From: JAWXBM01 sp034440115
GTDB taxonomy: Bacteria > Pseudomonadota > Gammaproteobacteria > Xanthomonadales > SZUA-36
DNA: 15,913 nucleotides
Reading direction: 5' to 3'
Assembly: GCA_034440115.1 (NCBI GenBank)
Contig: JAWXBM010000085.1
Location: forward strand, 1-15,913
Shown here: one piece after another, positions 1 to 6,234 of the stretch
Position numbering within the stretch: position 1 is the stretch's first letter
Layout: each line of letters opens with the position of its first letter
Program-made: the position numbers and the translations under genes
Notes under the pieces: generated by a model
The model's input: the letters and a program-made list of their open reading frames with translations, nothing else
The model's database searches: none
What the model was told of the DNA's origin: nothing

Positions 1-166
1 ACTCGGAGGGCATGTTCCTATCATCCGGTGCCCGGGCACTCCGAAAAAAACCTCCGGCTTCGCTGTTGGCCTCGTACACCGACACTTCAAACCCAAGCCG
101 GGCGAATTCGTGTGCCGCACTGAGCCCAGCAATGCCGGCTCCGAAAACAGCCACAGTCTTAGCCAA
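1..166 (-). CDS. FAD-dependent oxidoreductase, N-terminal part (cut by window edge)
   Basis: Only the first 55 codons lie in the window; the gene continues past base 1. The start is taken as TTG at 166-164, because an AGGGG ribosome binding site sits 8 nt upstream, no in-frame ATG precedes it, and the protein then opens directly with a dinucleotide-binding fold. Residues 5-21 read VAVFGAGIAGLSAAHEF, a GxGxxG Rossmann motif, followed by VYEAN at 30-34, the acidic end of the second beta strand that binds the FAD ribose. A GG..RS motif at 38-43 is typical of the amine oxidase / phytoene desaturase-like flavoprotein superfamily. The substrate cannot be told from this fragment. The gene lies just beyond an attC site, so it may be the next cassette gene or a chromosomal gene next to the cassette. 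Confidence 0.72.
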   Translation of the reverse strand, partial: MAKTVAVFGAGIAGLSAAHEFARLGFEVSVYEANSEAGGFFRSARAPDDRNMPSE

Positions 167-249
167 TTCGTAAGCCCCTAGTATGAATGGTACGCTGGCT
201 GAGATGAATAGATTTGTCCATAGAGACGCTCAATCCGGCTCGGCATTTT

Positions 250-309
250 GCTTAACGCCCGAACTAAGCCGAGCCGCGAAGCGGCTTCGGCTTGAATGAA
301 TTGTCAGAC
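250..309 (-). repeat. attC recombination site (59-base element), 60 bp
   Basis: Read on the minus strand, this 60-bp stretch has the attC layout. It opens with an R'' box GTCTGAC and closes with an R' core site GTTAAGC, which fits GTTRRRY. The middle is imperfectly self-complementary: AAGCCGAAGCCGC pairs with GCGGCTCGGCTT around a 3-nt loop and leaves one unpaired A, as in attC sites whose extrahelical bases guide the integrase to the bottom strand. The spacer after R'' (AATTCATTCAAGCCG) closely resembles attC sites of known resistance cassettes such as the aadA type, from memory. R'' departs from RYYYAAC at one base (G for A). The site follows the stop codon of the DUF305 gene by only a few bases, as expected for a cassette. 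Confidence 0.85.
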
Positions 310-803
310 GTCACTTGCGCGACGCCTCCATTGACTGTCCATCGATGTCTTTGATCAGAAATTCCATCTCGCCAATCTCCCGCCGCTGCGCCTCGATGAT
401 TTCATCCGCCAGCTTTCTGACGCGCGGGTCGGTGATACCGGCGCGCTCGCTTGTGAGAATAGCAATTGAGTGATGCGGAATCATAGCCTTCAGCCAAGCG
501 ATATCACCTACGGTAGCTTGGCTACGAACCAGCCAAAGACCCAGGCCCATTAGAGCAACGCTGCCAATGACAATGAACAAGTTGGCCTTCTTGTCTTTAT
601 ACATATGGCGCATGAAGAAAAGCATTACTAGCGCCATGCAGCCGGCCATGATGAAGGTCATGAACATGCGGGTTTGGCTAAACCACACGTGGCTAAACTG
701 ATAAGTATTCAGGTACATCAAGCAGAACATGAGCACGGAAGAAACCGCGACCATGAGGATGAAGTTTCTGTACGGATGCATTGATCTCTCCTGTGACGTC
801 TAA
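256..803 (-). mobile_element. Integron gene cassette carrying a DUF305 gene
   Basis: The cassette is defined by cleavage between G and TTRRRY at two core sites: GTTAGAC (804-798, minus strand) upstream and GTTAAGC (256-250) downstream. It is about 548 bp and contains one ORF plus its trailing attC, the standard cassette layout. The two ends agree: the cassette's leading GTTAGACGTCAC is nearly the reverse complement of the sequence around R'' of its own attC (GTGACGTCTGAC), as expected if they were joined in the circular form. No integrase gene or attI is in the window, so this is an orphan (CALIN-type) cassette. The boundaries follow from the consensus and were not tested by comparison. Confidence 0.7.
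311..781 (-). CDS. DUF305-domain membrane protein (cassette-borne)
   Basis: The 156-residue protein has about three predicted transmembrane helices in its first 90 residues (near 7-25, 38-57 and 67-85). A C-terminal DUF305-type segment follows: MIPHHSIAILTSERAG at about 100-115, then a helical stretch ending in EIGEM. Paired His and Met residues of this kind are the DUF305 hallmark and are often linked to copper or other metal handling; members cluster with metal-resistance genes. The biochemical role here is unknown. The ATG at 781 has a strong AGGAGA ribosome binding site about 5 nt upstream, and the stop lies next to attC. The gene therefore carries its own translation signal but no clear promoter, so it probably depends on upstream readthrough. 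Confidence 0.85.
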   Translation of the reverse strand: MHPYRNFILMVAVSSVLMFCLMYLNTYQFSHVWFSQTRMFMTFIMAGCMALVMLFFMRHMYKDKKANLFIVIGSVALMGLGLWLVRSQATVGDIAWLKAMIPHHSIAILTSERAGITDPRVRKLADEIIEAQRREIGEMEFLIKDIDGQSMEASRK

Positions 804-860
804 CGTTCGAATTAACCGGCGCCAGCTTTGCTGGCGTCCATGTTTAATGATTTGCTATCT
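798..860 (-). repeat. Probable second attC site, degenerate R''
   Basis: On the minus strand the site ends in a good core GTTAGAC (804-798). It contains GGACGCCAGC and GCTGGCGCC arms that pair around a 3-nt loop and leave an extra A, as in attC sites. The right-hand half (GGTTAATTCGAAC before the core) has the usual attC form. The left half, AGCAAATCATTAAAC, resembles the AACAATTCATTCAAG of the other site but lacks a good RYYYAAC box, so the outer limit near 860 is approximate. The site overlaps the 3' end of the toxin-like remnant. Confidence 0.6.
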
Positions 861-909
861 TTTTCGAATCCTTTTGAGCCTGTTTGGTATAGACGGCCTT
901 CCAGTTCAC
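844..909 (-). pseudogene. RelE/YoeB-type toxin gene remnant (N-terminus only)
   Basis: Reading from a GTG at 909, the 21-codon frame encodes NWKAVYTKQAQKDSKKIA and then NH and a TAA. The first 19 residues match what I know of the opening of RelE/Txe/YoeB-family mRNA interferases (xWKVVYTKQAQKDAKKLA), which run to roughly 85-95 residues. The catalytic core is absent because the frame passes into the attC site, which supplies the last codons and the stop. No antitoxin frame is evident upstream, where nhaC ends within 60 bases. The remnant suggests a toxin-antitoxin cassette or chromosomal toxin gene broken by recombination at or near attC. It is too short to be a functional toxin. Confidence 0.5.
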
Positions 910-963
910 CAACCGAGTTGAGCGGGCACGCGCGTGAGCCTGGAGGGCGTTAATAATAGGCCC

Positions 964-2319
964 TCAAATCAGCAATAACAAATACCCCACCGTTGCCAGC
1001 GCAGCGGCAATCAGCGCATAGGGGAACTGGGTCCAGGCGTGTTGGAACGGAGTGGTCCCGCAGGCCTGTGCCGTGAGCACGGTGGCATCGGTGTAGAAAC
1101 AGGCATGGCTGCCGAAGGTTGAAGCGGAAAGCGATGCGCCAATCACCACGGCCATGTCGGCATTCAGTGCATTGGCCAGAGTCACAACAATCGGCAGTAC
1201 GATAACAAATACACCCCAGTTGGAACCGGTGGCAAAGGACAGCGCACCCATGGTCAGAAAAATGGTGACTGGCAACAAATCGGCTGTCATGTGCGGGGCC
1301 AACACTTCGATCACATACTCGGACAATCCCATGCGGCCGTTGATGGCATCCAGCAAGTAAGCTGCGACCAGGGCTGCCAATGGCTCGAGCATGGATTTAA
1401 AGCCATCCAGTACGGCCGTATAAGTTTCATCTACCGTCAATGTGCGACGTATCACGATCATCAGGATATATGCCGTCAGGGTGAGGTATATACCCATCAG
1501 GAAGTCGTAGTCGAAATACCAGGTGGATACCGCCAGCAAGACCATGGGCAGGATGAACTCAGCACTGCTCCCGCGCACACCTTCTTTGGGAATAATCGAC
1601 TGATTGGCCGCCTCGATATGCTCTGCGCCCGGCGGAACGGTAAGCCCCGTAGTGGCACGCTCTTCAGCCTTGCGCATGGGGCCCATGGCTGGAATCCATC
1701 CGACGATGACCAATGGCACGATGGCAATCGCGATCCAGGCGTAAAACATATAGGGAATGGCCGTGATATAAAACTGCACGCCCTGGCCTTCAGCGGCCAC
1801 TCCGTTTTCCACCAGCAGCGCGCCAAAGAATACTGCCCAGGTGGAAATGGGGACAACCACGCTGACTGGAGCTGCAGTGGAATCCACCACGTAAGCCAGC
1901 ATCTCGCGCGAGGTGCCGAAGGAGTCGGTGACCTTGCGCATGGCTGCGCCAACTGCGATGGAATTGAGATAGTCATCAACAAACAGGAACAGGCCCAGCA
2001 CCCAGGCCGTTAACAGACCGCCTTTCTTGCTGTGCACCCGGGTAATCACGCTTTCAGTGAAGGCCGAAACTGCACCGGTACGGATGAACAAGGCGATCAG
2101 GCTGCCCATAAAACCGCAGACCAGGATCACCCAGCCAACGGTTTCGTTCATCATTACTTCCAGCGAAATTTCCGCCATCAGGGCCAAGGGCTGCGAAGGC
2201 GCAACCATGAACAGGCCGACGATGACGCCGGCCAGCAGGCACTCAATCGTGCGGTGGGTCCACAGAGCCAGCACGATCACGACCGCAGTCGGGATCAGTC
2301 CATAAATTCCGAATTCCAT
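964..2319 (-). CDS. nhaC: Na+/H+ antiporter, NhaC family
   Basis: This 451-residue polytopic inner-membrane protein has roughly a dozen hydrophobic segments. NhaC-type signatures are visible: VDDYLNS at about 114-120 followed by AMRKVTD, DSTAAPVSVVVPIST at about 146-160, and in the C-terminal half TGSNWGVFVIVLPI and SASTFGSHACFYTDATVL. These match the conserved acidic and Ser/Thr-rich ion-path segments of the family (known NhaC: ...DDYFN..., ...TGTSWGT..., ...GDHCSPISDT...). Sodium/proton exchange is the likely function, but related NhaC-like proteins carry other substrates such as malate or lactate. The ribosome binding site is weak (AGG, 6 nt before ATG). A 6-bp inverted repeat without a T-run overlaps the stop. 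The gene follows the cupin gene on the same strand by 76 bp. Confidence 0.85.
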   Translation of the reverse strand: MEFGIYGLIPTAVVIVLALWTHRTIECLLAGVIVGLFMVAPSQPLALMAEISLEVMMNETVGWVILVCGFMGSLIALFIRTGAVSAFTESVITRVHSKKGGLLTAWVLGLFLFVDDYLNSIAVGAAMRKVTDSFGTSREMLAYVVDSTAAPVSVVVPISTWAVFFGALLVENGVAAEGQGVQFYITAIPYMFYAWIAIAIVPLVIVGWIPAMGPMRKAEERATTGLTVPPGAEHIEAANQSIIPKEGVRGSSAEFILPMVLLAVSTWYFDYDFLMGIYLTLTAYILMIVIRRTLTVDETYTAVLDGFKSMLEPLAALVAAYLLDAINGRMGLSEYVIEVLAPHMTADLLPVTIFLTMGALSFATGSNWGVFVIVLPIVVTLANALNADMAVVIGASLSASTFGSHACFYTDATVLTAQACGTTPFQHAWTQFPYALIAAALATVGYLLLLI

Positions 2320-2347
2320 AAGAACCTGATTAGCTGGTTGTTGTCAG

Positions 2348-2382
2348 GGACCCTCTGAATTGCTCAGAGGGTCCTTTGTTTT
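2348..2382 (+). terminator. Strong intrinsic terminator facing right, antisense to both flanking genes
   Basis: A perfect 11-bp stem (GGACCCTCTGA, 2348-2358, with TCAGAGGGTCC, 2364-2374) closes a 5-nt loop and is followed on the plus strand by TTTGTTTT (2375-2382). This is a classical Rho-independent terminator on the plus strand. Both neighbours, the cupin and nhaC, are on the minus strand. In their direction the stem is followed by CTGACAAC, so it has no U-tract, although the hairpin could still stop or stabilise the cupin mRNA. Confidence 0.75.
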
Positions 2383-2395
2383 CGGCAGTCTGATG

Positions 2396-2845
2396 TTATT
2401 CGATCGGGCCATCGGGATTGTAGATGACATAAATCTTGGTATAGCCCTCGGTATCCCAAACGCCGGTGAAGTCGGCGGGAATAACCACGGAATCGCCTGC
2501 ATTTATTTCGGTAATGGTTCCATCGCTGGAAGTCAGCGTGACTCCGCCTTCAATAAAATGCATGTATTCATGCACGCCATAAGGCTCGGTAATTTCCGCA
2601 CGAACCTTGCCGGATTTGTACATGCCCGCATCGAATTGCTGGTTGGAGCTGAGAAAAACTTCCACATCATGGGTGGTGTTGCCATTGCGTTCAACCACGA
2701 TGGGTTCATAGTCTTCGAACAGCTTTCCGGCGATTTGCTCGCCGCTCATCTTGATGGGGTGAACCACATCAGCGGCCAAGGTGGTAGCGGTGAAGGCAAT
2801 GGACAGCAGAAAGACGCTGAGCAAACAGAATAGAAATCGAAACAT
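2396..2845 (-). CDS. Secreted cupin-domain protein (Cupin_3/DUF861-like)
   Basis: The 149-residue protein starts with a clear signal peptide: FRF, a hydrophobic run to about residue 20, and a likely cleavage at TLA|AD near residue 24. The mature part is a single small cupin. YGVHEYMHFIEGGVTLTSSDG at about 89-109 and INAGDSVVIPADFTGVW at about 114-130 are the two cupin motifs and resemble the Cupin_3/DUF861 type. It is probably periplasmic. No substrate can be assigned. HEYMHF may offer metal ligands, but the canonical HxH pair is not obvious. An AAGGAGT ribosome binding site lies 6 nt before the ATG. It may be cotranscribed with nhaC downstream, with the hairpin at 2348-2374 between them. Confidence 0.75.
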   Translation of the reverse strand: MFRFLFCLLSVFLLSIAFTATTLAADVVHPIKMSGEQIAGKLFEDYEPIVVERNGNTTHDVEVFLSSNQQFDAGMYKSGKVRAEITEPYGVHEYMHFIEGGVTLTSSDGTITEINAGDSVVIPADFTGVWDTEGYTKIYVIYNPDGPIE

Positions 2846-2947
2846 GGGATTACTCCTTATGGCTGGAACTTATTGGTATGCAAACTCGCATAGCAGCATA
2901 ACGCCGGCAGTTAAAAAACAGAAGCTATTGGCCAGACTTTCCAGCGA

Positions 2948-2975
2948 TTGCAGTTTCTGGGCTTACCGTTATAGT
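2948..2975 (+). promoter_or_regulatory. Likely sigma70-type promoter for gcvTH
   Basis: TTGCAG (2948-2953) and TATAGT (2970-2975) are separated by 16 bp and lie about 40 bp before the gcvT start. The -10 box matches the consensus at 5 of 6 positions. The leader would be about 30 nt, too short for a glycine riboswitch. Assigned from consensus only. Confidence 0.5.
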
Positions 2976-3014
2976 GAGCCTCAGATGATAAACATGTAGG
3001 CCGGGAGAGAGAAA

Positions 3015-4100
3015 ATGCAACGCACGCCCCTGTATAAAGCTCACCTGGCTGCCGCTGGCCGCATGGTCGATTTTTCCGGTTGGGAAATGCCCATCAATTA
3101 CGGCTCGCAAATCGAAGAGCACCACCAGGTGCGGCGCGACGCCGGCATGTTCGATGTGTCACATATGACGGTGGTGGATGTGCTCGGCGCCAACACGCGA
3201 ACCTTTCTTGCGTGTTTGCTGGCCAATGATATCAGCCGCCTGGTCGAGCCCGGCAAGGCCTTGTATAGCTGCATGCTGAATGAGCAGGGTGGTGTGATTG
3301 ATGACCTGATCGTTTATTTCCTTGAAGATGATCGCTTTCGCCTGGTGGTCAATGCTGCCACGCGTGACAAAGACCTGGCCTGGTTGCAACGCCAGGCGCA
3401 GGGTTTTTCCATTGAGGTACTGGAGCGGCGGAATCTGGCCATGATTGCAGTGCAGGGTCCGGCGGCGCGAGACAAAGCTCTGGGCGTTTTGCCAGCGGAA
3501 TTGTCGGCTGCGGCTGCAGAACTGGCGGCATTTTTTGCCACCGAATCGGGCGAGTGGTTTGTGGCCCGAACCGGCTATACCGGTGAAGATGGCTTTGAAA
3601 TCACTTTGCCAGCGGATGCAGCGACAGAGCTTTGGCAACAATTGCAGGACGCCGGTGTAAAGCCTTGCGGCCTGGGTGCGCGCGATACGCTGCGGTTGGA
3701 AGCCGGGATGAATCTGTACGGGCAGGATATGGACGAAAGCGTCAGCCCGCTGGAGTCAGCGTTGGGCTGGACAGTGGCTATGAAAGATGGCCGCGATTTT
3801 ATTGGTCGCCCGGCATTAGAGGCTCAGAAAAATGCCGGTTTACAAGTCCGATTGGTGGGTTTGGTGCTGGAAGACAAAGGTATTTTGCGCCTGGGTCAAA
3901 CCGTAACCACCGCTGATGGTAGCGGCATCACCACCAGCGGTGGATTCTCACCCACGCTGGAACGGGCCATCGCCTTTGCGCGGATTCCGGTTGGCAGCGC
4001 TACCGAATGCACTGTTGATGTGCGCGGCAAGCAATTGAAAGCGCGAATTGTGAAGCCGCCATTCGCCCGCAATGGCCAGGCTTGCGCGGGGGTTTTGTAA
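3015..4100 (+). CDS. gcvT: Glycine cleavage system T protein (aminomethyltransferase)
   Basis: The 361-residue cytoplasmic enzyme releases ammonia from the aminomethyl-lipoyl H protein and passes the methylene group to tetrahydrofolate. Its opening RTPLYKAHLAAAGRMVDFSGW, then EMPINYG and DVSHM near 46-51, are GCV_T family signatures. GGVIDDLIVY at 92-101 carries the catalytic aspartate. RTGYTGEDGFEI and the later LRLEAGMNLYGQDMD segment are folate-site motifs, and a C-terminal GCV_T barrel (ARIVKPPF) completes a length normal for bacterial GcvT. The ATG has a GGAGAG ribosome binding site. gcvH follows after 73 bp on the same strand, as expected for one operon. Confidence 0.97.
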   Translation: MQRTPLYKAHLAAAGRMVDFSGWEMPINYGSQIEEHHQVRRDAGMFDVSHMTVVDVLGANTRTFLACLLANDISRLVEPGKALYSCMLNEQGGVIDDLIVYFLEDDRFRLVVNAATRDKDLAWLQRQAQGFSIEVLERRNLAMIAVQGPAARDKALGVLPAELSAAAAELAAFFATESGEWFVARTGYTGEDGFEITLPADAATELWQQLQDAGVKPCGLGARDTLRLEAGMNLYGQDMDESVSPLESALGWTVAMKDGRDFIGRPALEAQKNAGLQVRLVGLVLEDKGILRLGQTVTTADGSGITTSGGFSPTLERAIAFARIPVGSATECTVDVRGKQLKARIVKPPFARNGQACAGVL

Positions 4101-4173
4101 AGGAAGAAATGTTGAATTGGCTTATACAGCCCACTAAACTGCGGCTACAACAATTCCAAGAGGATTTCAGACC

Positions 4174-4560
4174 ATGAGTGATGTGCCGTCCGATTTACGT
4201 TATCGCGAGTCCCATGAGTGGGTGCGGCTGGAAGATGATGGCAGCGTGGTGGTAGGGATTTCCGATCATGCCCAGGCGGCTTTGGGGGATATCGTTTTTG
4301 TTGAATTGCCGGAGTCTGGCCAAAGCTATACGCAAGGCGATGCTTGTGCGGTAGTTGAGTCGGTCAAGGCAGCATCGGATATTTACGCCCCCATCAGCGG
4401 TGAAGTCATCGAGTTCAATCCGGCGCTGGAAGATGATCCCAGTCTGGTCAATTCTGATCCCTATGGCGACGGCTGGCTGTTCAGCATGACGCCATCTGAC
4501 CCGGATGAAATTGATCAGTTGATGGACAAGAAGGCATACATCGAATCCATCGACGGCTGA
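4174..4560 (+). CDS. gcvH: Glycine cleavage system H protein (lipoyl carrier)
   Basis: The 128-residue protein carries the lipoyl arm that shuttles the aminomethyl group between the P, T and L proteins. The opening YRESHEWVRLEDDGSVVVGIS and the ALGDIVFVELPESG core are H-protein signatures. The lipoylation motif ESVKAASDIYAP at 62-73 places the modified lysine at K65. Length is normal for the family. A ribosome binding site of AGAGGA type lies ahead of the ATG. gcvP, the decarboxylase subunit, does not follow; the next genes are convergent, so gcvP must be elsewhere in the genome. Confidence 0.97.
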   Translation: MSDVPSDLRYRESHEWVRLEDDGSVVVGISDHAQAALGDIVFVELPESGQSYTQGDACAVVESVKAASDIYAPISGEVIEFNPALEDDPSLVNSDPYGDGWLFSMTPSDPDEIDQLMDKKAYIESIDG

Positions 4561-4566
4561 GGTTGA

Positions 4567-4582
4567 TGTAGGAGCGAGCTTT
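4567..4582 (+). repeat. Partial REP-like element (left arm only)
   Basis: TGTAGGAGCGAGCTTT repeats exactly the first 16 bases of the full element at 4669-4693, but the matching right arm (GCTCGCGAC) is missing. The sequence instead runs TTTGTGCAGG. It is probably a decayed copy. Confidence 0.6.
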
Positions 4583-4643
4583 TTTGTGCAGGGATGCACT
4601 TAGATAGCGGAGGGCAGGATGCCCGAGAGCTATCCGCGGCTAG

Positions 4644-4668
4644 GTCGCCCGCAAGGCTGCCTCCCACA
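4644..4668 (-). repeat. REP-like element, inverted member of a pair
   Basis: On the minus strand this 25-bp element resembles the neighbouring copy at about 19 of 25 positions. It starts TGTGGGAGGCAGCC and ends GGGCGAC. It abuts the next element directly, tail-to-tail, as in paired REP (BIME-like) arrangements. Together they lie between the ends of gcvH and the convergent DUF962 gene, a typical REP location where the pair could act as an mRNA-protecting or terminating structure. Confidence 0.6.
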
Positions 4669-4693
4669 TGTAGGAGCGAGCTTTGCTCGCGAC
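4669..4693 (+). repeat. REP-like palindromic element
   Basis: The 25-bp element TGTAGGAGCGAGC...GCTCGCGAC contains a GCGAGC/GCTCGC stem. It is very like the REP sequences scattered through Pseudomonas and relatives (GTAGGAGCGAGCTTGCTCGCGA), which are spread by RAYT-type transposases. No RAYT gene lies in the window. Confidence 0.7.
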
Positions 4694-4700
4694 AAATGGA

Positions 4701-5171
4701 TTAATAAGCAATCCCGAGGCGCTTGTATAGCCACGACATCAGCCACGCCGGGCCTATCAGCAGGAACTGTACATCCTTGAAGAACGATGGGCGCTTGCCT
4801 TCCAGCACATGACCAATGAACTGGCCTATCCAGGCCAGCACGAACAAAACTACAGCGATCAACCACAACGGCCACGGCGCAGCCTGGTCAACGATAGCTG
4901 TAATCCACAGCAACAGCACCAGCAACAGCACGATTCCCACCGACAACTTTGGTGACAGGGCAATGTAGTAAACCATCGCCAACCCCAACGCAACGGTGGC
5001 CCAATTCACTGGAATCACGCTCGATTGCAAGGCTGCCGGGAATGGTATGGCCCACAACAGCGCGACCACGGTCCAGACGATAACGGGAACGCAAATCCAG
5101 TGAATCAGCTTGTTGTTGGGGTTGCGGTGGCTGTCGCCGTATTCATCGAGCAGGTGGTAGATGGAAGCCAT
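4701..5171 (-). CDS. Mpo1-like protein (DUF962), membrane 2-hydroxy fatty acid dioxygenase family
   Basis: The 156-residue protein has four to five hydrophobic segments and the two conserved blocks of the DUF962/Mpo1 family: YGDSHRNPNNKLIHWICVP at 11-29 (His15, His24) and QFIGHVLEGKRPSFFKD at about 117-133 (His121). Yeast Mpo1 is an Fe(II)-dependent dioxygenase that removes one carbon from 2-hydroxy fatty acids, and these histidines are its likely metal ligands. The bacterial function has not been settled to my knowledge. The ATG has an ideal AGGAGG ribosome binding site 5 nt upstream. The start lies inside the last 29 bp of purC in another frame, so the two genes are probably translated from one message. 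Confidence 0.85.
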   Translation of the reverse strand: MASIYHLLDEYGDSHRNPNNKLIHWICVPVIVWTVVALLWAIPFPAALQSSVIPVNWATVALGLAMVYYIALSPKLSVGIVLLLVLLLWITAIVDQAAPWPLWLIAVVLFVLAWIGQFIGHVLEGKRPSFFKDVQFLLIGPAWLMSWLYKRLGIAY

Positions 5172-6084
5172 CGGTTCCTCCTTCAGTTGGGCCCTGGCTG
5201 AGCTTTCGGTAGGCTTTTTCGTAGTTCACAATGGTGGCGGCTATAACTTCATCGGGCAAATGCGGAGCTGGTGGCTGCTTGTTCCAGCCCACCGATTCCA
5301 GGTAGTCACGAATAAATTGCTTGTCATAACTCGGTGGGCTGGTGCCAGGGTCGTACTTTTCCACTGGCCAGAAACGTGACGAATCCGGGGTCAGCATTTC
5401 GTCCATCAGGTACAGTTTGCCTTGCTTGTCCAGGCCAAATTCAAACTTGGTGTCGGCAATGATGATGCCACGCTGCAGGCCGTGGCCCACACCAAAACGA
5501 AACAGATCGATGGTGGCATCTTTGACTTTGATGGCCATTTCCTTGCCGATCAGGTTCTCCATGTCGGCATAAGTGATGTTCTCATCATGCTGGCCGGCCG
5601 GCGCCTTGCTGGAGGGGGTAAATATCACTCGCGGCAGCTTATCGGCCAGTTTCAGTCCTTTTGGCAACTCCATACCACTGACACTGCCGGTCTGCTGATA
5701 GTCTTTCCAGCCCGAACCGATCAGGAAACCCCGGGCGACGGCTTCAACCGGTAAGGGTTTGAGGCGCTTCACCACCACCGCCCGGTCACGCAGGGCGTAG
5801 CGCTCCGCCGGGCTTTTCACCACCTCGGTCACCCGAATTTCAGTCAGGTGGTTGTCGATGATGTGATCGGTACGGCCAAACCAGAAATTAGACAGCTGGG
5901 TCAGTATCTCGCCTTTGCCGGGAATAAGGTCGGGCAAAACCACGTCGAAGGCCGACAATCGGTCTGACGCCACAATCAGCATCAGCTCATCATCGATGGC
6001 GAAGCTGTCACGCACCTTGCCCTGGTGGATCAGGGGCAAACTGGAAATCATGCTGGCGTGATAACCGCTGAGAACTGTGGTCAA
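5143..6084 (-). CDS. purC: Phosphoribosylaminoimidazole-succinocarboxamide synthase (SAICAR synthetase)
   Basis: This cytoplasmic enzyme joins CAIR and aspartate with ATP in purine biosynthesis. At 313 residues it is the long form (like yeast ADE1 and many betaproteobacterial enzymes) and not the about 237-residue form of E. coli and Pseudomonas. Signatures include LIHQGKVRDSF at 18-28, the ATP-binding strand-loop, SDRLSAFDVVLPD at 40-52, VEAVARGFLIGSGWKDYQ, and DEMLTPDSSRFWP. The start chosen is TTG at 6084, with GGAGG about 9 nt upstream; an ATG at codon 12 has no ribosome binding site. The 3' end overlaps the DUF962 gene by 29 bp. Confidence 0.95.
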   Translation of the reverse strand: MTTVLSGYHASMISSLPLIHQGKVRDSFAIDDELMLIVASDRLSAFDVVLPDLIPGKGEILTQLSNFWFGRTDHIIDNHLTEIRVTEVVKSPAERYALRDRAVVVKRLKPLPVEAVARGFLIGSGWKDYQQTGSVSGMELPKGLKLADKLPRVIFTPSSKAPAGQHDENITYADMENLIGKEMAIKVKDATIDLFRFGVGHGLQRGIIIADTKFEFGLDKQGKLYLMDEMLTPDSSRFWPVEKYDPGTSPPSYDKQFIRDYLESVGWNKQPPAPHLPDEVIAATIVNYEKAYRKLSQGPTEGGTDGFHLPPAR

Positions 6085-6156
6085 TTCCTTGCTCCTCCAT
6101 GGCGGCCACGCAGGATGGCCTGTGTTGTCCTACTGGATAAATTTTATGCAGTCGGC

Positions 6157-6162
6157 ATTATA
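6157..6162 (-). promoter_or_regulatory. Candidate -10 box for purC
   Basis: A perfect TATAAT on the minus strand lies 73 bp before the purC start. No convincing -35 hexamer lies 16-18 bp upstream, and no PurR-type operator was seen. Promoter assignment is tentative. Confidence 0.4.
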
Positions 6163-6234
6163 CCCTTCGACCCGCGAGAGACGATCAGGGATAATCCACC
6201 CAACCTGTAATCTTTGGGCGTTTCAATTGTCAGC

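Noticed and set aside
1..960. Integron integrase or attI site near the cassette
   Set aside because: No tyrosine recombinase coding sequence is present in the window, so only attC sites can be claimed.
943..965. GAGGGC...GCCCTC inverted repeat at the end of nhaC as a terminator
   Set aside because: Only 6 bp of stem with an 11-nt loop and no U-run in the nhaC direction; it also overlaps the stop codon.
1291..2013. 240-codon plus-strand ORF inside nhaC
   Set aside because: It is antisense to a clear membrane-protein gene, has no family resemblance and a His/Gln-rich composition typical of a shadow frame.
2846..3014. Glycine riboswitch upstream of gcvT
   Set aside because: The likely promoter leaves only about 30 nt of leader and no aptamer-like helices are visible.
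6214..6234. TTG at 6214 as the djlA start
   Set aside because: It has no ribosome binding site and adds seven residues before the family-like membrane anchor; the ATG at 6235 is simpler, though not proven.
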